DNA of 13,276 bases from an uncultured Methanomethylovorans sp. (GCA_937968035.1 CALBTS010000709.1:1-13276); one strand, 5' to 3'. Positions 1 to 6,873 are shown, counted from the first letter of the stretch. A program made the numbers and translations. The notes: generated by a model not told the origin, from the sequence alone.

Positions 1-46
1 ACCACCGAGATCTACACTCTTTCCCTACACGACGCTCTTCCGATCT
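1..46 (+). other. Illumina TruSeq P5/Read 1 adapter (not biological)
   Basis: The first 46 bases match the Illumina universal (P5 plus Read 1 primer) adapter, lacking only its first bases, and end in the standard GCTCTTCCGATCT. Phage sequence starts at 47. The left end is therefore a library end, not a genome terminus, and the gene beside it is truncated artificially. Confidence 0.98.
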
Positions 47-655
47 ATTCTGTATAGTATTTGTCACACCCATATCTCCTGAAGACTTAGGTACAGGTGC
101 GGGTTTAGCCAAGCTAGCTGGAGTAGAGGACCCTGGGCCTTTACTAAATACAGTAGTTGGATTTCTACTAGGTACAGAAATATTACCTAGTTTTTCAAAC
201 TCTTTAGTATAATTTAATCCTTGATCAGGTAAAGTGACTAAATTACGCTCTGAACCAAATGCCCTGGAAGGATTTGCTACTGAAAAAGGCCGTAAAGAAT
301 CCACAGATATACCCTTAGAACTCAATAACGGCTCACTCTGTACACTTCCAGCTTTACCTAAAGCTCCAGTAGCACTAGATACCGTGGGTAAAGAATTAAG
401 AGCGTCTGAAAACTTATCTACACGCTGTGGTCCAGGAGGCTCTTCTGTTGGAGCATAAGTGCGTGATGCTACAGGTGCATATGTACGAGTTGCTACAGGC
501 GTAGCCCGTGCACCACCTATTCCCATTACACCAGGCGCTCTGCTTGCTACAGAACTCGCAGGACTAGGCCCAGTTGAAAATGATCTACTAGCAGCAGCAA
601 CACTACTAGGTGTTGATTTCGGTTTATCTTTTACTACTCCTTCACCTTCTTTCAT
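47..655 (-). CDS. Ser/Thr/Pro/Ala-rich phage protein, C-terminus missing (cut by adapter)
   Basis: Reading leftward from ATG at 655, the frame is open for 203 codons until it meets the adapter, so the protein is incomplete at its C-terminus. A Shine-Dalgarno (GAGAGGA on the minus strand) lies just upstream, and the gap to the preceding gene is one base. The visible part is low-complexity. A short Lys/Glu start (MKEGEGVVKDKPKS) is followed by a region dominated by Ser, Thr, Pro, Ala and Gly, with a near-repeat of RTYAPVAS/RTYAPTEE around residues 54-67. No enzymatic motif is visible. Its position after portal and a small protein suggests a virion or head-assembly role (scaffold, decoration or a disordered structural protein), but this rests on gene order only. 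+ strand frames over this stretch look like shadows: they have no good ribosome binding site and oppose the operon. Confidence 0.75.
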
Positions 656-656
656 A

Positions 657-878
657 TTATCCTCTCTTTGTTCGTAACTTATTAAGATTGGCTGCTACTT
701 CTGGCATCTGAGCCTCAGTAGCCTTTTTAATTTCTTCTGGCTGCTTATTCCAAATCATATCTGCAACTCTATTAATAGGTCCAGACTGAAAAGAAGCCAT
801 AGCTTTTTCTAGCCACTCATCCACATCTGCTTGTACTTCATTAAAGATATCATCAATGCTATCAGCATCGGGTTTCAT
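657..878 (-). CDS. small acidic protein in the head module, unknown function
   Basis: This 73-residue protein starts with an ATG that overlaps the portal stop codon by 4 bases (ATGA), a typical translational coupling. It is probably mostly alpha-helical: an acidic N-terminal half (DADSIDDIFNEVQADVDEW) leads into a mixed-charge helix and a basic tail (NKLRTKRG). I see no signal peptide, membrane segment or Cys motif. Its place between portal and the next structural-type gene suggests a head-associated or assembly-chaperone role, which is inference from synteny. I do not recognise the family. Confidence 0.75.
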   Translation of the reverse strand: MKPDADSIDDIFNEVQADVDEWLEKAMASFQSGPINRVADMIWNKQPEEIKKATEAQMPEVAANLNKLRTKRG

Positions 879-2647
879 AGCATACCCTCCATAGGAACAT
901 TATTTCGTCCTTGACTCGGTAACATACCGCCTTGAGCCGCTGGACCTAATAAACCTTCTGGTGGAGTTCCTGTTGCCGCCATACCTAGCATTTCTTCTGG
1001 AGGCTGCCCAGCTTGGCCTATTCCACCCATTGGTGCAGGTTGTCCAGCTTGACCTTTGGCTAAATCAGTAACTCCTGATGTAGATGACGAAGGTGGAGGT
1101 GTTCCAAGTTTACCTTGTATGCTTGCAATATACTCCTGCACTAACGCCGCAATCTTAGCATCACTAAGCGCAGTGTACAATTTATTCTTAATAATATTAC
1201 GATTAACTTGAGTAGTATCAGTAATATTAAGAATATTGGACTGGAGCCACTCATCATCAACAAGACCATCACCCTTCAGTAAATGTGCGATATTAGCAAG
1301 CTGTAATTTATCCTGCGGTAACTTAATATCTACTGTAACATTGATCTCAAAGTCAGGCGGTAACTTACTAGGATCAATATCAATACCATTAGCTTTAAAC
1401 GCTGTCTTATTAGTTTTTAATAGCCGTACTAGCATTTCAAATGTAGCAGCAACAATTGAAGATAAAGCATGCTGCGGTCCTGATAAAGGCAAACGACTTT
1501 GCTGAGCCAGCAGAGATACCGTAGAGAATGCAATATTTGATTCTACCGGAGCACCTAATCCAGTATCATAAATAGTAGCCTGCTCAATTGCACGCTCATT
1601 ACTCATATATAACTCTCTAACTGCAGGGTCTATGAGCCCACGATTATCTATTGGTTCATATGTTTCTCCTGGCAACAAATCTACTGGAAAACCCGGAATA
1701 CTATAATCAATATGAAGCTTACGATTTTCATCCTGTGGAGGTAATTGATGCCGGTACATTGGTGACATACCCATTGCAAAAATAATAGATGCCATCAATG
1801 TAAGCAGCTGGCATTGCTGATCAAAATATCCTGCTTTACTAACTGAGTATAATACAGCTTGCCGTTGGTCTTCTATTTTAGAATAAAGTTGTGAACCATC
1901 TACTAACTGTACCTCTACAGGAATCTCATGTGATTTATTAACTTCTTTGTATAAGGGAATGCCATCCACCCATGCCAAATGAAATTCGAGATCCCAGTAT
2001 AATACTAGTTCACATGTATCTGTAGATGTTTTCTCCTGCTGCTCAGGTGTTAGGTAATTTCCAAACTTATCCTGTACAGCTCCCCACGTAGTATCAATTT
2101 TCCTAGTGAATACAGTGAGACCAAAATCATCAAAATGGTACCTCCCTTGATTAGGATGCCAAGTCTTAATAAGGAAAGGCGTTTTATCAGCAATATCTTT
2201 GGCTCTGGCTTTACGGCTATCTGCAACCTGCTCAGACAACGTTTTAGTATTATCTAAGCCTACTTGAATTTCACCATATAACAACGCAGATAACGCCATA
2301 TCGGATAAGATGTTCTTGCGTGACAGTTTAGAGCTTTGCCTAAACCACCGGTTCAAAGACCGCTCTAAAGAGTCTGCATCAAAATCAAGTTCATATGACG
2401 ACACTTTAGTTATAACATCTGTACCGTCTAATAAACGCTTCATACCTAGGATGCGATTACGGATAGATGGGGAAACTGTAGGTATAACAGTATCAAACCC
2501 TTCTAAACTACCAGAGTATTCCCAATCTAAATTCATTATCTTATCATACTCAATGTTATTAAGATCTCGGGTAGCAAACTCCGTTTCTAATAATTTTTGA
2601 GTAGCAAGAGCCTTAACAAACACGGGATCGTCTATACTTACCGCCAT
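875..2647 (-). CDS. portal protein
   Basis: This 590-residue protein is encoded directly after the large terminase, with a 10-base overlap and a good Shine-Dalgarno (CGGAGG, 7 bases before ATG on the minus strand). Portal proteins form the dodecameric ring at the head vertex through which DNA is packaged and which joins the tail. The assignment rests on size, on position after the large terminase, and on portal-like features. These are an N-terminal segment rich in aromatic and acidic residues, a segment around residues 290-320 (TLMASIIFAMGMSP) that could be the tunnel/stem region, a stretch resembling the usual post-stem helices (NERAIEQA, SLLAQQSRLPLSG), and a disordered C-terminal tail. 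That tail (about residues 515-590) is rich in Gly, Pro, Gln and Met, with repeated GQAGQP and PPEEMLG/PPEGLLG units. Portal sequences diverge strongly, so the call depends partly on context. Confidence 0.8.
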   Translation of the reverse strand: MAVSIDDPVFVKALATQKLLETEFATRDLNNIEYDKIMNLDWEYSGSLEGFDTVIPTVSPSIRNRILGMKRLLDGTDVITKVSSYELDFDADSLERSLNRWFRQSSKLSRKNILSDMALSALLYGEIQVGLDNTKTLSEQVADSRKARAKDIADKTPFLIKTWHPNQGRYHFDDFGLTVFTRKIDTTWGAVQDKFGNYLTPEQQEKTSTDTCELVLYWDLEFHLAWVDGIPLYKEVNKSHEIPVEVQLVDGSQLYSKIEDQRQAVLYSVSKAGYFDQQCQLLTLMASIIFAMGMSPMYRHQLPPQDENRKLHIDYSIPGFPVDLLPGETYEPIDNRGLIDPAVRELYMSNERAIEQATIYDTGLGAPVESNIAFSTVSLLAQQSRLPLSGPQHALSSIVAATFEMLVRLLKTNKTAFKANGIDIDPSKLPPDFEINVTVDIKLPQDKLQLANIAHLLKGDGLVDDEWLQSNILNITDTTQVNRNIIKNKLYTALSDAKIAALVQEYIASIQGKLGTPPPSSSTSGVTDLAKGQAGQPAPMGGIGQAGQPPEEMLGMAATGTPPEGLLGPAAQGGMLPSQGRNNVPMEGML

Positions 2648-4074
2648 CGTTTATTCCTCCGTTTTATTGCTAATAATGGATGAGCTGCTTGTCTGCCACG
2701 ATCTTCTATAACGTTATCAGGAACACTCATACCCTTAGTTGCAGAAAGTAAATACCGCAACGCGTCGTACGCATGATCCTCAGCATTAGTATCTACATCT
2801 TCAAACTTTGTTTTACTATATGGTAGTGCTGGCAGAGTACGAATAAGATTAGTGCAGTTCTTCATGACTACCAGACCTGGCTCACCGTACTGGGTAGTGG
2901 CTAATACCCTATCTACCTTATACTTACCTGAGATACGGCTGTTATCCCCAGGAGTAAGATACACTCCGTGTTGATTAAACACATCTGCAGTAGATTTTAA
3001 CGTAAGCCGTGATTTCGTGCTCCTAATCCATAGCGCTGGATCTGCAAAGAAGAATCGAATGTACTCTCCTTCACTGTGTGCCTTTACAGCACGAGCCTGC
3101 TCTTCATCGGTTAACTGGGTAGCATACATCTCTCGATATATCACTATCTGATTAGTTGATGGATTCTGTGCACCCCATAATGCACACATTGGTTTAGCGA
3201 AACCACCGTCAAGACCAAATAGTCTGGGCCAGTATGCTGGTATATCATAAGTATCAATTACATGCTGTGGTCCCCATGATGTAAACGCCTGTCCCTCAAA
3301 TACATCCCATTGCCCTAGCACCCAAGCTTTACGTAAGTTATCTGGTAAAGTATTAAGATCCGACCAGTACGTGGCATCTAAGTAGCTATTATCGGATGGC
3401 AAAGACTGGATGAATATAAACTCATCACGAAGAGACTCCATCTCCGCCGGAAAGACACGGTCAATCCACAAACTCTTAACCCACAAATGTCCAACTGAGC
3501 CAGGGTTAGTTGCGCCAACAAAAATAGTATGAGAGACACCTGGCCATCGAAGAGAGCCACGGAGAACATCAAATGTAGCTTTTGAAGTCTTAGTAAGCTC
3601 ATCGACGAAAATGGCCGCGAATTCTGCAGACTGATACTTAGTAGGATCATCCAGATTACGTAGGGCAATGATACCCCCACCCAACTCATCATTTAGAATA
3701 AACGCTAGACCATGTGCATCAGTATTAGTGAGGCGGCCAATCCATAAAGGAAACTCTACCTTAATCTTGGAAATTTGACGATCTCGCAAATCTGGGTACG
3801 TTTCGCAGAAAAGCCCGACGCGGACGTTCCGTAGGCCATGGTCATGATATAGCATGATCAGGAAGTCTAAGGCCTGCCAGCGGAGAAAGCGAGACTTACC
3901 ACCACCACGAGCCCCACCATAGAGAATAAAGCGGTGGGTATATGTAGCTGCCTGGGCCTCTAGCTGCCGAGGTGTATACCCAAGTAGTTCATCCCAGTCT
4001 ACCTCCTGACGCAGATCTTGACACAGGATGTCCTCTTCTTCAGTTATCTCAGGTATATCGTACAGCATGCTCAT
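2638..4074 (-). CDS. terL: terminase large subunit (packaging ATPase/nuclease)
   Basis: This 478-residue protein has both TerL domains. In the N-terminal ATPase, Walker A is GGARGGGKS (residues 53-61), Walker B with the catalytic acid is AIFVDEL (D158, E159), and the coupling motif is GATNPG (187-192). In the C-terminal RNase H-like nuclease, the acidic residues are in GLDGG (D289), FFADPALW (D345) and EDHAYDALR (D433, D437). Length is in the normal range. It drives ATP-dependent translocation of concatemeric DNA into the prohead through the portal and cuts it. The start ATG lies 4 bases after the upstream gene's stop and the Shine-Dalgarno is weak (GAAAGAA), so translation is probably coupled; a second ATG two codons in is possible. 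The order small terminase, TerL, portal is classical. The packaging strategy (cos, pac or terminal repeats) cannot be read from this sequence. Confidence 0.96.
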   Translation of the reverse strand: MSMLYDIPEITEEEDILCQDLRQEVDWDELLGYTPRQLEAQAATYTHRFILYGGARGGGKSRFLRWQALDFLIMLYHDHGLRNVRVGLFCETYPDLRDRQISKIKVEFPLWIGRLTNTDAHGLAFILNDELGGGIIALRNLDDPTKYQSAEFAAIFVDELTKTSKATFDVLRGSLRWPGVSHTIFVGATNPGSVGHLWVKSLWIDRVFPAEMESLRDEFIFIQSLPSDNSYLDATYWSDLNTLPDNLRKAWVLGQWDVFEGQAFTSWGPQHVIDTYDIPAYWPRLFGLDGGFAKPMCALWGAQNPSTNQIVIYREMYATQLTDEEQARAVKAHSEGEYIRFFFADPALWIRSTKSRLTLKSTADVFNQHGVYLTPGDNSRISGKYKVDRVLATTQYGEPGLVVMKNCTNLIRTLPALPYSKTKFEDVDTNAEDHAYDALRYLLSATKGMSVPDNVIEDRGRQAAHPLLAIKRRNKRWR

Positions 4075-4078
4075 TTGA

Positions 4079-4483
4079 CTATTCTTTCAGAGTGCCAGAG
4101 ATAGAGATTTCTGGATCTAGAGTTCCGTCAACAGCAGCTTTACCAATTGCACGGGTATTCCTATTAAGAATGATGCCTTGACGAACTGTAGCATCAATAG
4201 CCTGGATAGGCTTACCTTCGAGTCGTTCAATAATGTGGTATACAACCCCAAGCCATTCATTATTTGTGGCAGTGATTATTGTGCCATTAGTTAACTGCAC
4301 CTGTTTAGTCTGAGCAATGTCCCATAAATACTTTGCAATCATAGCCTGCCTGGTTATGACGGAGCCATCTGGCATAGCGACCATTTCGGTTCCGACATAA
4401 CGGAGCAACTGGGTTATTGTTGGGACGGAAGCTGCGCTCTTGGTGCTGGACTGTTTGTGATTTTGTGACTCTTCCGTAGGCAT
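4079..4483 (-). CDS. putative terminase small subunit / TerS-like protein
   Basis: This protein of about 134 residues is encoded just before TerL with a 4-base gap. An upstream ATG at 4495 exists, but the best Shine-Dalgarno (GGAGGAA) lies inside that extended frame, ideally placed for the ATG at 4483, so I use the latter. After a disordered Ser/Gln-rich N-terminus, the segment WLGVVYHIIERLEGKPIQAID resembles the helix followed by EGKP-x-QAI seen in many phage proteins annotated as small terminase or DUF5681-like. TerS proteins recognise the packaging site and load TerL. The assignment combines position and this motif; a DNA-binding helix-turn-helix is not obvious. It could instead be another small protein of the packaging operon. 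Confidence 0.6.
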   Translation of the reverse strand: MPTEESQNHKQSSTKSAASVPTITQLLRYVGTEMVAMPDGSVITRQAMIAKYLWDIAQTKQVQLTNGTIITATNNEWLGVVYHIIERLEGKPIQAIDATVRQGIILNRNTRAIGKAAVDGTLDPEISISGTLKE

Positions 4484-4645
4484 AACTTCCTCCATTTTAT
4501 ATTTTATTTTACAACGTTTCCCTAAAGTTTGAAACCCCCGAAATCAATAGTGTAATTGACTGACGGGGTATAGCAGAAATAACGCGGTGCCTAACGCGGG
4601 CATCCAACTTTCGCTTTTTTGTGCAAAACTTTTGCTTTTTTGGTC
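4484..4645. other. start of the divergent intergenic region
   Basis: No gene is supported here. This is the head of the divergent region between the leftward packaging operon and the rightward genes. It holds an A/T-rich leader before the small terminase gene and a short direct repeat, TAACGCGG at 4580-4587 and 4592-4599 (period 12). It presumably contains the leftward promoter, but I could not find a convincing -35/-10 pair on the minus strand. Confidence 0.4.
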
Positions 4646-4741
4646 GGATCACTTGGATCACGTTCAAGGTCATTTTACCCCTTAAGAGAGAAAAATTGCT
4701 TAAAAAAGTTTTGGATTTTTTGCTCCAACGTGATCTACGTG
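4646..4741. repeat. GATCAC half-site array, copy 1 (candidate operator or origin element)
   Basis: GGATCACTTGGATCACGTTC at 4646-4665 is two tandem GGATCAC units 9 bases apart. The 9-mer GATCACGTT (4656-4664) recurs inverted as AACGTGATC at 4727-4735 and is followed by TACGTG. The 61 bases between the arms are A/T-rich with oligo-T runs. The same 20-bp core occurs identically at 9881-9900, also upstream of a helix-turn-helix-like gene. Direct plus inverted half-sites around an A/T-rich core suggest a protein-binding array: an operator for one of the two paralogous HTH-like proteins, or a replication or recombination site. Confidence 0.7.
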
Positions 4742-4980
4742 TTCCGGAAGAAATTTGCCCGAATTGTCGTGTATATTCTGCCTATCCCCCGGTAAATTTA
4801 CACGGTATTTTCTGCTTAGGGTGTAAGGGATCTTATGGTTGGAGATTTTTATGCCACTACCCTCCACTCCATATCCATTACCATCTATACCAGTCCCCCC
4901 ATCTCTACATTTTTATTATTATTACTATATTTATTATATATACTTATATGACGTTTGTCTACTGTTTATATTACATTTAG
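4696..4980 (+). pseudogene. possible small zinc-ribbon ORF or gene remnant
   Basis: The frame has a clear Cys4 arrangement (CPNC, 18 residues, then CLGC; coding about 4756-4830) preceded by a charged helix-like stretch. No in-frame ATG precedes it: only GTG at 4621, inside the GATCAC array, or TTG at 4696, with at best a weak AAGAGAG binding site. After the zinc ribbon the frame runs into A/T-rich, Tyr/Ile-rich sequence typical of non-coding DNA, and the promoter element at 4968-5012 overlaps its end. It may be a decayed or truncated member of the zinc-ribbon proteins found downstream, or chance. No other gene is supported between 4742 and 4967. Confidence 0.25.
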
Positions 4981-5012
4981 CAGTTTTATTTTATAAAAGA
5001 GATTTATATAAT
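4968..5012 (+). promoter_or_regulatory. promoter-like element A (ACATTT-34-TATAAT)
   Basis: ATATTACATTTAGCAG (4968-4983) is followed by TTTTATTTTAT and a perfect TATAAT (5007-5012). The distance from the A of ACATTT to the first T of TATAAT is 34 bases, identical to the element at 5814-5858. There is no TTGACA-type -35, so the upstream block probably serves as an activator site or a non-standard -35. The transcript would begin near 5019, giving a leader of about 100 nt before the gene at 5119. Confidence 0.6.
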
Positions 5013-5064
5013 GTATTCAAATATGAAAGTTAGATCCTTTACAACTTCATACTATCAGTTTCAA

Positions 5065-5085
5065 ACTGTCATACTGTTTGACAGT
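5065..5085. promoter_or_regulatory. inverted repeat ACTGTCA-N7-TGACAGT, candidate operator
   Basis: A perfect 7-bp inverted repeat with a 7-base spacer lies downstream of promoter element A and 33 bases before the ATG at 5119. The right arm with flanks (TTGACAGTC) recurs exactly at 5631-5639 in the 40-bp repeat downstream of the gene. The shared TGACAG core suggests a binding site for the phage's own regulator. It could also act as an RNA hairpin in the leader. Confidence 0.5.
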
Positions 5086-5118
5086 CTTAGTGACCAAATG
5101 GTCAGAAAGGATTTTGCA

Positions 5119-5472
5119 ATGGATACAACCGCTTCAGAAATTAAAACCGCAGCACAGCTGGAATCAATCATCGATCCGGCTAAGAAATACAGCCGCCAGG
5201 AAGTGGCTCGAATAGTTGGCTGTATTTGGGCCAACGTCCTCGATGCGAGTCGGGGACAGAATCCGAAGTTGAGGGGAGAGCTAGTCGGCAGCGGCAATGG
5301 CACCCAGTGGATGTTCACTGGTGCAGAAGTTCTCCGCTGGCGCCGCGACGTTGAAGCTCGCCGTCCTGGCAGCAATTCCGGCCTTCGGGTAACTCTGGTT
5401 CTCGCAGACATGGACCAGATGAAAAGGTTGCGTGACATTCTGGCTGGCACTGAGTTTGATGGCCGGGTGTAG
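5119..5472 (+). CDS. HTH-like small DNA-binding protein (paralogue of the 10148-10624 product)
   Basis: I chose ATG 5119 because AGAAAGG sits 8 bases upstream; the longer frame from 5011 starts within the TATAAT box and lacks a binding site. The 117-residue product has a helical N-terminus with a helix-turn-helix-like segment (YSRQEVARIVGCIWANVLDA, residues 24-43). Next come a basic loop rich in Gly and Asn, a conserved-looking FTGAEVLRWRRDVEAR (66-81), and an alpha/beta C-terminus (LRVTLVLADMDQMKRLRDIL). The same order, with ITGDDILKWRAEM at the matching place, occurs in the protein from 10148. The pattern resembles excisionase/MerR-type winged HTH proteins, so I infer a sequence-specific DNA-binding regulator or an abundant DNA-coating protein. 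Codon usage is visibly more G+C-rich than the surrounding non-coding DNA. A strong terminator follows, so it is probably monocistronic. Confidence 0.8.
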   Translation: MDTTASEIKTAAQLESIIDPAKKYSRQEVARIVGCIWANVLDASRGQNPKLRGELVGSGNGTQWMFTGAEVLRWRRDVEARRPGSNSGLRVTLVLADMDQMKRLRDILAGTEFDGRV

Positions 5473-5481
5473 TCTCTAAGC

Positions 5482-5530
5482 AAATCTGGAAGCTGGCTAC
5501 TATAGCAGCTTCCAGATTTTTTATTTTTAT
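5482..5530 (+). terminator. rho-independent terminator after the first HTH-like gene
   Basis: A perfect 14-bp stem, AAATCTGGAAGCTG (5482-5495) with CAGCTTCCAGATTT (5506-5519), has a 10-base loop and runs into a T-rich tail (5517-5529). It lies 9 bases after the stop codon, a classical intrinsic terminator isolating the HTH-like gene. Confidence 0.93.
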
Positions 5531-5621
5531 CTTTCCCACTGCTCTAATATACACATTGTACATTAACACTATATACATTGGCATTAACCACATTGTCAAT
5601 TACCCATATGACCATTGCCCT

Positions 5622-5741
5622 ACAGACAACTTGACAGTCGGCCAGAGGGACAGCTAAAGGGCTGGACAATTTGACAGACTGTGAGGTTGGCGGAGGGGTG
5701 ACTGGACAGATTGACAAACTGTGAGGCTGACAGAGGGGCAA
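5622..5741. repeat. 40-bp tandem repeat, about three units with TTGACA core
   Basis: 5662-5701 and 5702-5741 align without gaps at 32 of 40 positions (CTGGACA... TTGACAGACTGTGAGG...). A more diverged unit at 5622-5661 keeps the core in register. TTGACA therefore falls at 5631, 5671 and 5711, exactly 40 bases apart, close to four helical turns, so the cores would lie on one face of the DNA. TGACA/TGTCA cores also occur at 5065-5085 and in the promoter-like elements. No -10 box follows at promoter spacing. The region 5531-6008 has no gene; this is its main structure. It may be an iteron-type origin or an operator array. Confidence 0.7.
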
Positions 5742-5813
5742 GGGAAGAGTGGGTAACTGAGCAGGGGATCATATTGAGAGTCATAAAATTTGTATGACCT
5801 CCATACTGAAAAA

Positions 5814-5858
5814 ATATTACATTTGTCAGCTTTATTTTATTTTATTTTACTATATAAT
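5814..5858 (+). promoter_or_regulatory. promoter-like element B (ACATTT-34-TATAAT)
   Basis: ATATTACATTTGTCAG (5814-5829) matches element A at 14 of 16 positions. It is followed by TTTATTTTATTTTATTTTA and TATAAT (5853-5858), with ACATTT to TATAAT again 34 bases. It is the likely promoter of the small-gene operon starting at 6009, with a leader of about 145 nt. Confidence 0.6.
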
Positions 5859-5905
5859 AATTATGGTTATAAAATTTGATCTTTAATAACACACCAGGGT
5901 TACTA

Positions 5906-5950
5906 CCGGCCATAGACTACATGCTCCAATGATTCGAAACCTATGGCTGG
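5906..5950 (+). promoter_or_regulatory. leader stem-loop before the small-gene operon
   Basis: CCGGCCATAG (5906-5915) pairs with CTATGGCTGG (5941-5950): ten pairs including one G-U, with a 25-base loop. It falls in the expected 5' leader of the transcript from promoter element B and is not followed by a T-tract, so it is more likely a leader structure (mRNA stability or regulator binding) than a terminator. Confidence 0.4.
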
Positions 5951-6008
5951 CCTTATCAATTTATCAATATAATAGTTTAGCCTTGGAACAATATCACAGG
6001 AGCCCAGT

Positions 6009-6293
6009 ATGAACACTCGAGCAATTGAATGCCGGAGAAACTGGTCACATGGGTCAGAATCAAATCTGCCAACCTGGGAAATTGAGAAGGGTAAGAAGAA
6101 AGTTATACCCTTTGAGAAAATCTGGCAGATGGCCAGGGAAAGTAAAGATGGGGGAAGGTTCAGATGCCCCATCTGTAAGTTTACATTCGGGGTTAACGTG
6201 TATGGGATATTCGGCAAGGTTAGCTGTATCGCCGAGCCTGCCATGTATTGCCGCGATTGCGCTAAAGATATATCCCTTATCAGAGTGAGATAG
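6009..6293 (+). CDS. small Cys-rich (zinc-ribbon-like) protein
   Basis: This 94-residue first gene of the small-gene operon has CAGGAG six bases before the ATG. The N-terminal half is basic and polar; the C-terminal half has CPIC (C53, C56) and CRDC (C81, C84) with an extra C73, an arrangement typical of structural zinc sites. Similar Cys4 ribbons are encoded at 7733 and 9574. Zinc ribbons in small phage proteins commonly mediate nucleic-acid or RNA-polymerase contacts, but no specific function can be assigned here. Another open frame overlapping at 6025-6288 has no binding site of its own and looks like a shadow. I do not recognise the family. Confidence 0.75.
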   Translation: MNTRAIECRRNWSHGSESNLPTWEIEKGKKKVIPFEKIWQMARESKDGGRFRCPICKFTFGVNVYGIFGKVSCIAEPAMYCRDCAKDISLIRVR

Positions 6294-6306
6294 TACAGGA
6301 GGAACA

Positions 6307-6519
6307 ATGGAAGCAGATAAATACATAAAGCATGGGTATAGCAACCGTAAAGCCTACCTCAATAGCCTCGCAGACGACTATGGCATACCCCGCACTGTAG
6401 TATATGCTATGGCTGAAGCTTTGGGACCGTCGGAAGACTTCGATGGGCTGGTTTCTGCTATGGAAGACACGGCAGATACATTTGCAGATGATGACATGGA
6501 AGTAATAGACTGGGAATAA
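6307..6519 (+). CDS. small acidic phage protein, unknown function
   Basis: This 70-residue protein has an excellent Shine-Dalgarno (AGGAGG, 5 bases before ATG), 13 bases after the preceding gene. The sequence is a helical core (YSNRKAYLNSLADDYGIP, VVYAMAEALG) followed by an acidic tail rich in Asp/Glu (DFDGLVSAMEDTAD... DDDMEVIDWE). The pattern 'LADDYG...V...A..LG..EDFDGLV..MED' resembles a widespread class of small uncharacterised phage proteins. The strongly acidic tail would suit a protein-binding or DNA-mimic role, which is speculation. Its stop codon is immediately followed by the first hammerhead-like element. Confidence 0.8.
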   Translation: MEADKYIKHGYSNRKAYLNSLADDYGIPRTVVYAMAEALGPSEDFDGLVSAMEDTADTFADDDMEVIDWE

Positions 6520-6579
6520 GGTCGAAACACTCATAGGGGGCAAAGGTGTCCACCGATAAGAGTCGGTGCCGATGAGACC
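6520..6579 (+). ncRNA. type II hammerhead-like self-cleaving ribozyme, copy 1
   Basis: The element starts directly after the stop codon of the preceding gene. In order: stem II 5' arm GGTC (6520-6523); GAAA (6524-6527); stem III ACACT (6527-6531) with GGTGT (6545-6549); H17 as C6550, giving the classical GUC cleavage triplet; stem I CACCGA (6551-6556) with TCGGTG (6563-6568) and a 6-base loop; core CCGATGA (6569-6575), where the hammerhead consensus is CUGANGA; stem II 3' arm GACC (6576-6579). The open end is in stem II, hence type II. Cleavage would fall between 6550 and 6551 and leave the downstream mRNA with a 5' hairpin (stem I). Copy 2 at 7323 has the same architecture with covarying stem I. 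The deviation is C in place of U4; activity is unproven. Confidence 0.72.
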
Positions 6580-6604
6580 GGAATGTTCTCGTGCCTTAAG
6601 GAGG
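6569..6604 (+). promoter_or_regulatory. conserved 36-nt ribozyme 3' flank with Shine-Dalgarno, copy 1
   Basis: These 36 bases are identical to 7374-7409. They contain the ribozyme core, the stem II arm, the segment CGGAATGTTCTCGTGCC and the self-complementary CCTTAAGG that includes the AAGGAGG binding site. ATGAGA (6572-6577) can pair with TCTCGT (6587-6592), which would compete with the ribozyme core, so ribozyme folding and leader structure near the ribosome binding site may be mutually exclusive. Confidence 0.5.
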
Positions 6605-6609
6605 CAATA

Positions 6610-6822
6610 ATGGCTACAGAAGAAACAAAAGCAGTAATGGCCCAGATGGATGCGGCCGCGGATGTTGCAGAGGCAGAACTCCGCAAGACCCTCGAAGATA
6701 ACCCTGAGCATAAAGAGGGCATCATGTACGCCCTGGGGTGGATGAGGAGCCACTACATGGCTGCCGGCTATAAGCGCATGGGTCGCACCATGGTCACATT
6801 GCATAAGGAACTGGGCAACTAG
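6610..6822 (+). CDS. small helical protein, unknown function, behind ribozyme leader 1
   Basis: The start is ATG 6610, with AAGGAGG (6598-6604) five bases upstream; the frame extending back to 6583 lies inside the conserved leader and is not credible. The 70-residue product is mostly helical: an acidic N-terminal helix (EETKAVMAQMDAAADVAEAEL) is followed by a basic, Met-rich helix (MRSHYMAAGYKRMGRTMVTLHKEL). No Cys, signal peptide or membrane segment is seen. Its leader is a hammerhead-like element shared with the gene at 7416, so the two are probably regulated alike. I do not recognise the family. Confidence 0.8.
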   Translation: MATEETKAVMAQMDAAADVAEAELRKTLEDNPEHKEGIMYALGWMRSHYMAAGYKRMGRTMVTLHKELGN

Positions 6823-6846
6823 CGGACAAGTTGGCCATTCCACATT

Positions 6847-6873
6847 GGGCAAGCTCTACCCGGGTACCTTGCT
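6847..6873. repeat. nested palindrome between small genes
   Basis: GCAAG (6849-6853) pairs with CTTGC (6868-6872) around the perfect 10-bp palindrome TACCCGGGTA (6857-6866). It has no T-tract. It lies in the 96-base gap before the gene at 6919; it could be an operator or an mRNA hairpin. I see no other structure in that gap. Confidence 0.35.

Noticed and set aside
234..677. + strand open frames at 234-458 and 459-677
   Set aside because: They lie antisense to the Ser/Thr/Pro-rich gene at 47-655, which has a good Shine-Dalgarno and follows the operon direction; the + frames lack convincing binding sites.
5061..5483. minus-strand open frame of 140 codons opposite the HTH-like gene
   Set aside because: It is a shadow of the + strand gene: Arg/Pro/Ser-rich composition, no binding site, and a strong + strand terminator and promoter arrangement.
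5631..5716. TTGACA hexamers of the 40-bp repeats as sigma70 -35 boxes
   Set aside because: No TATAAT-like sequence lies 16-18 bases downstream of any of the three.
6280..6852. minus-strand open frame of 190 codons across 6280-6852
   Set aside because: It crosses the ribozyme element and two well-signalled + genes, and is Cys/His/Phe-rich as expected for a shadow frame.
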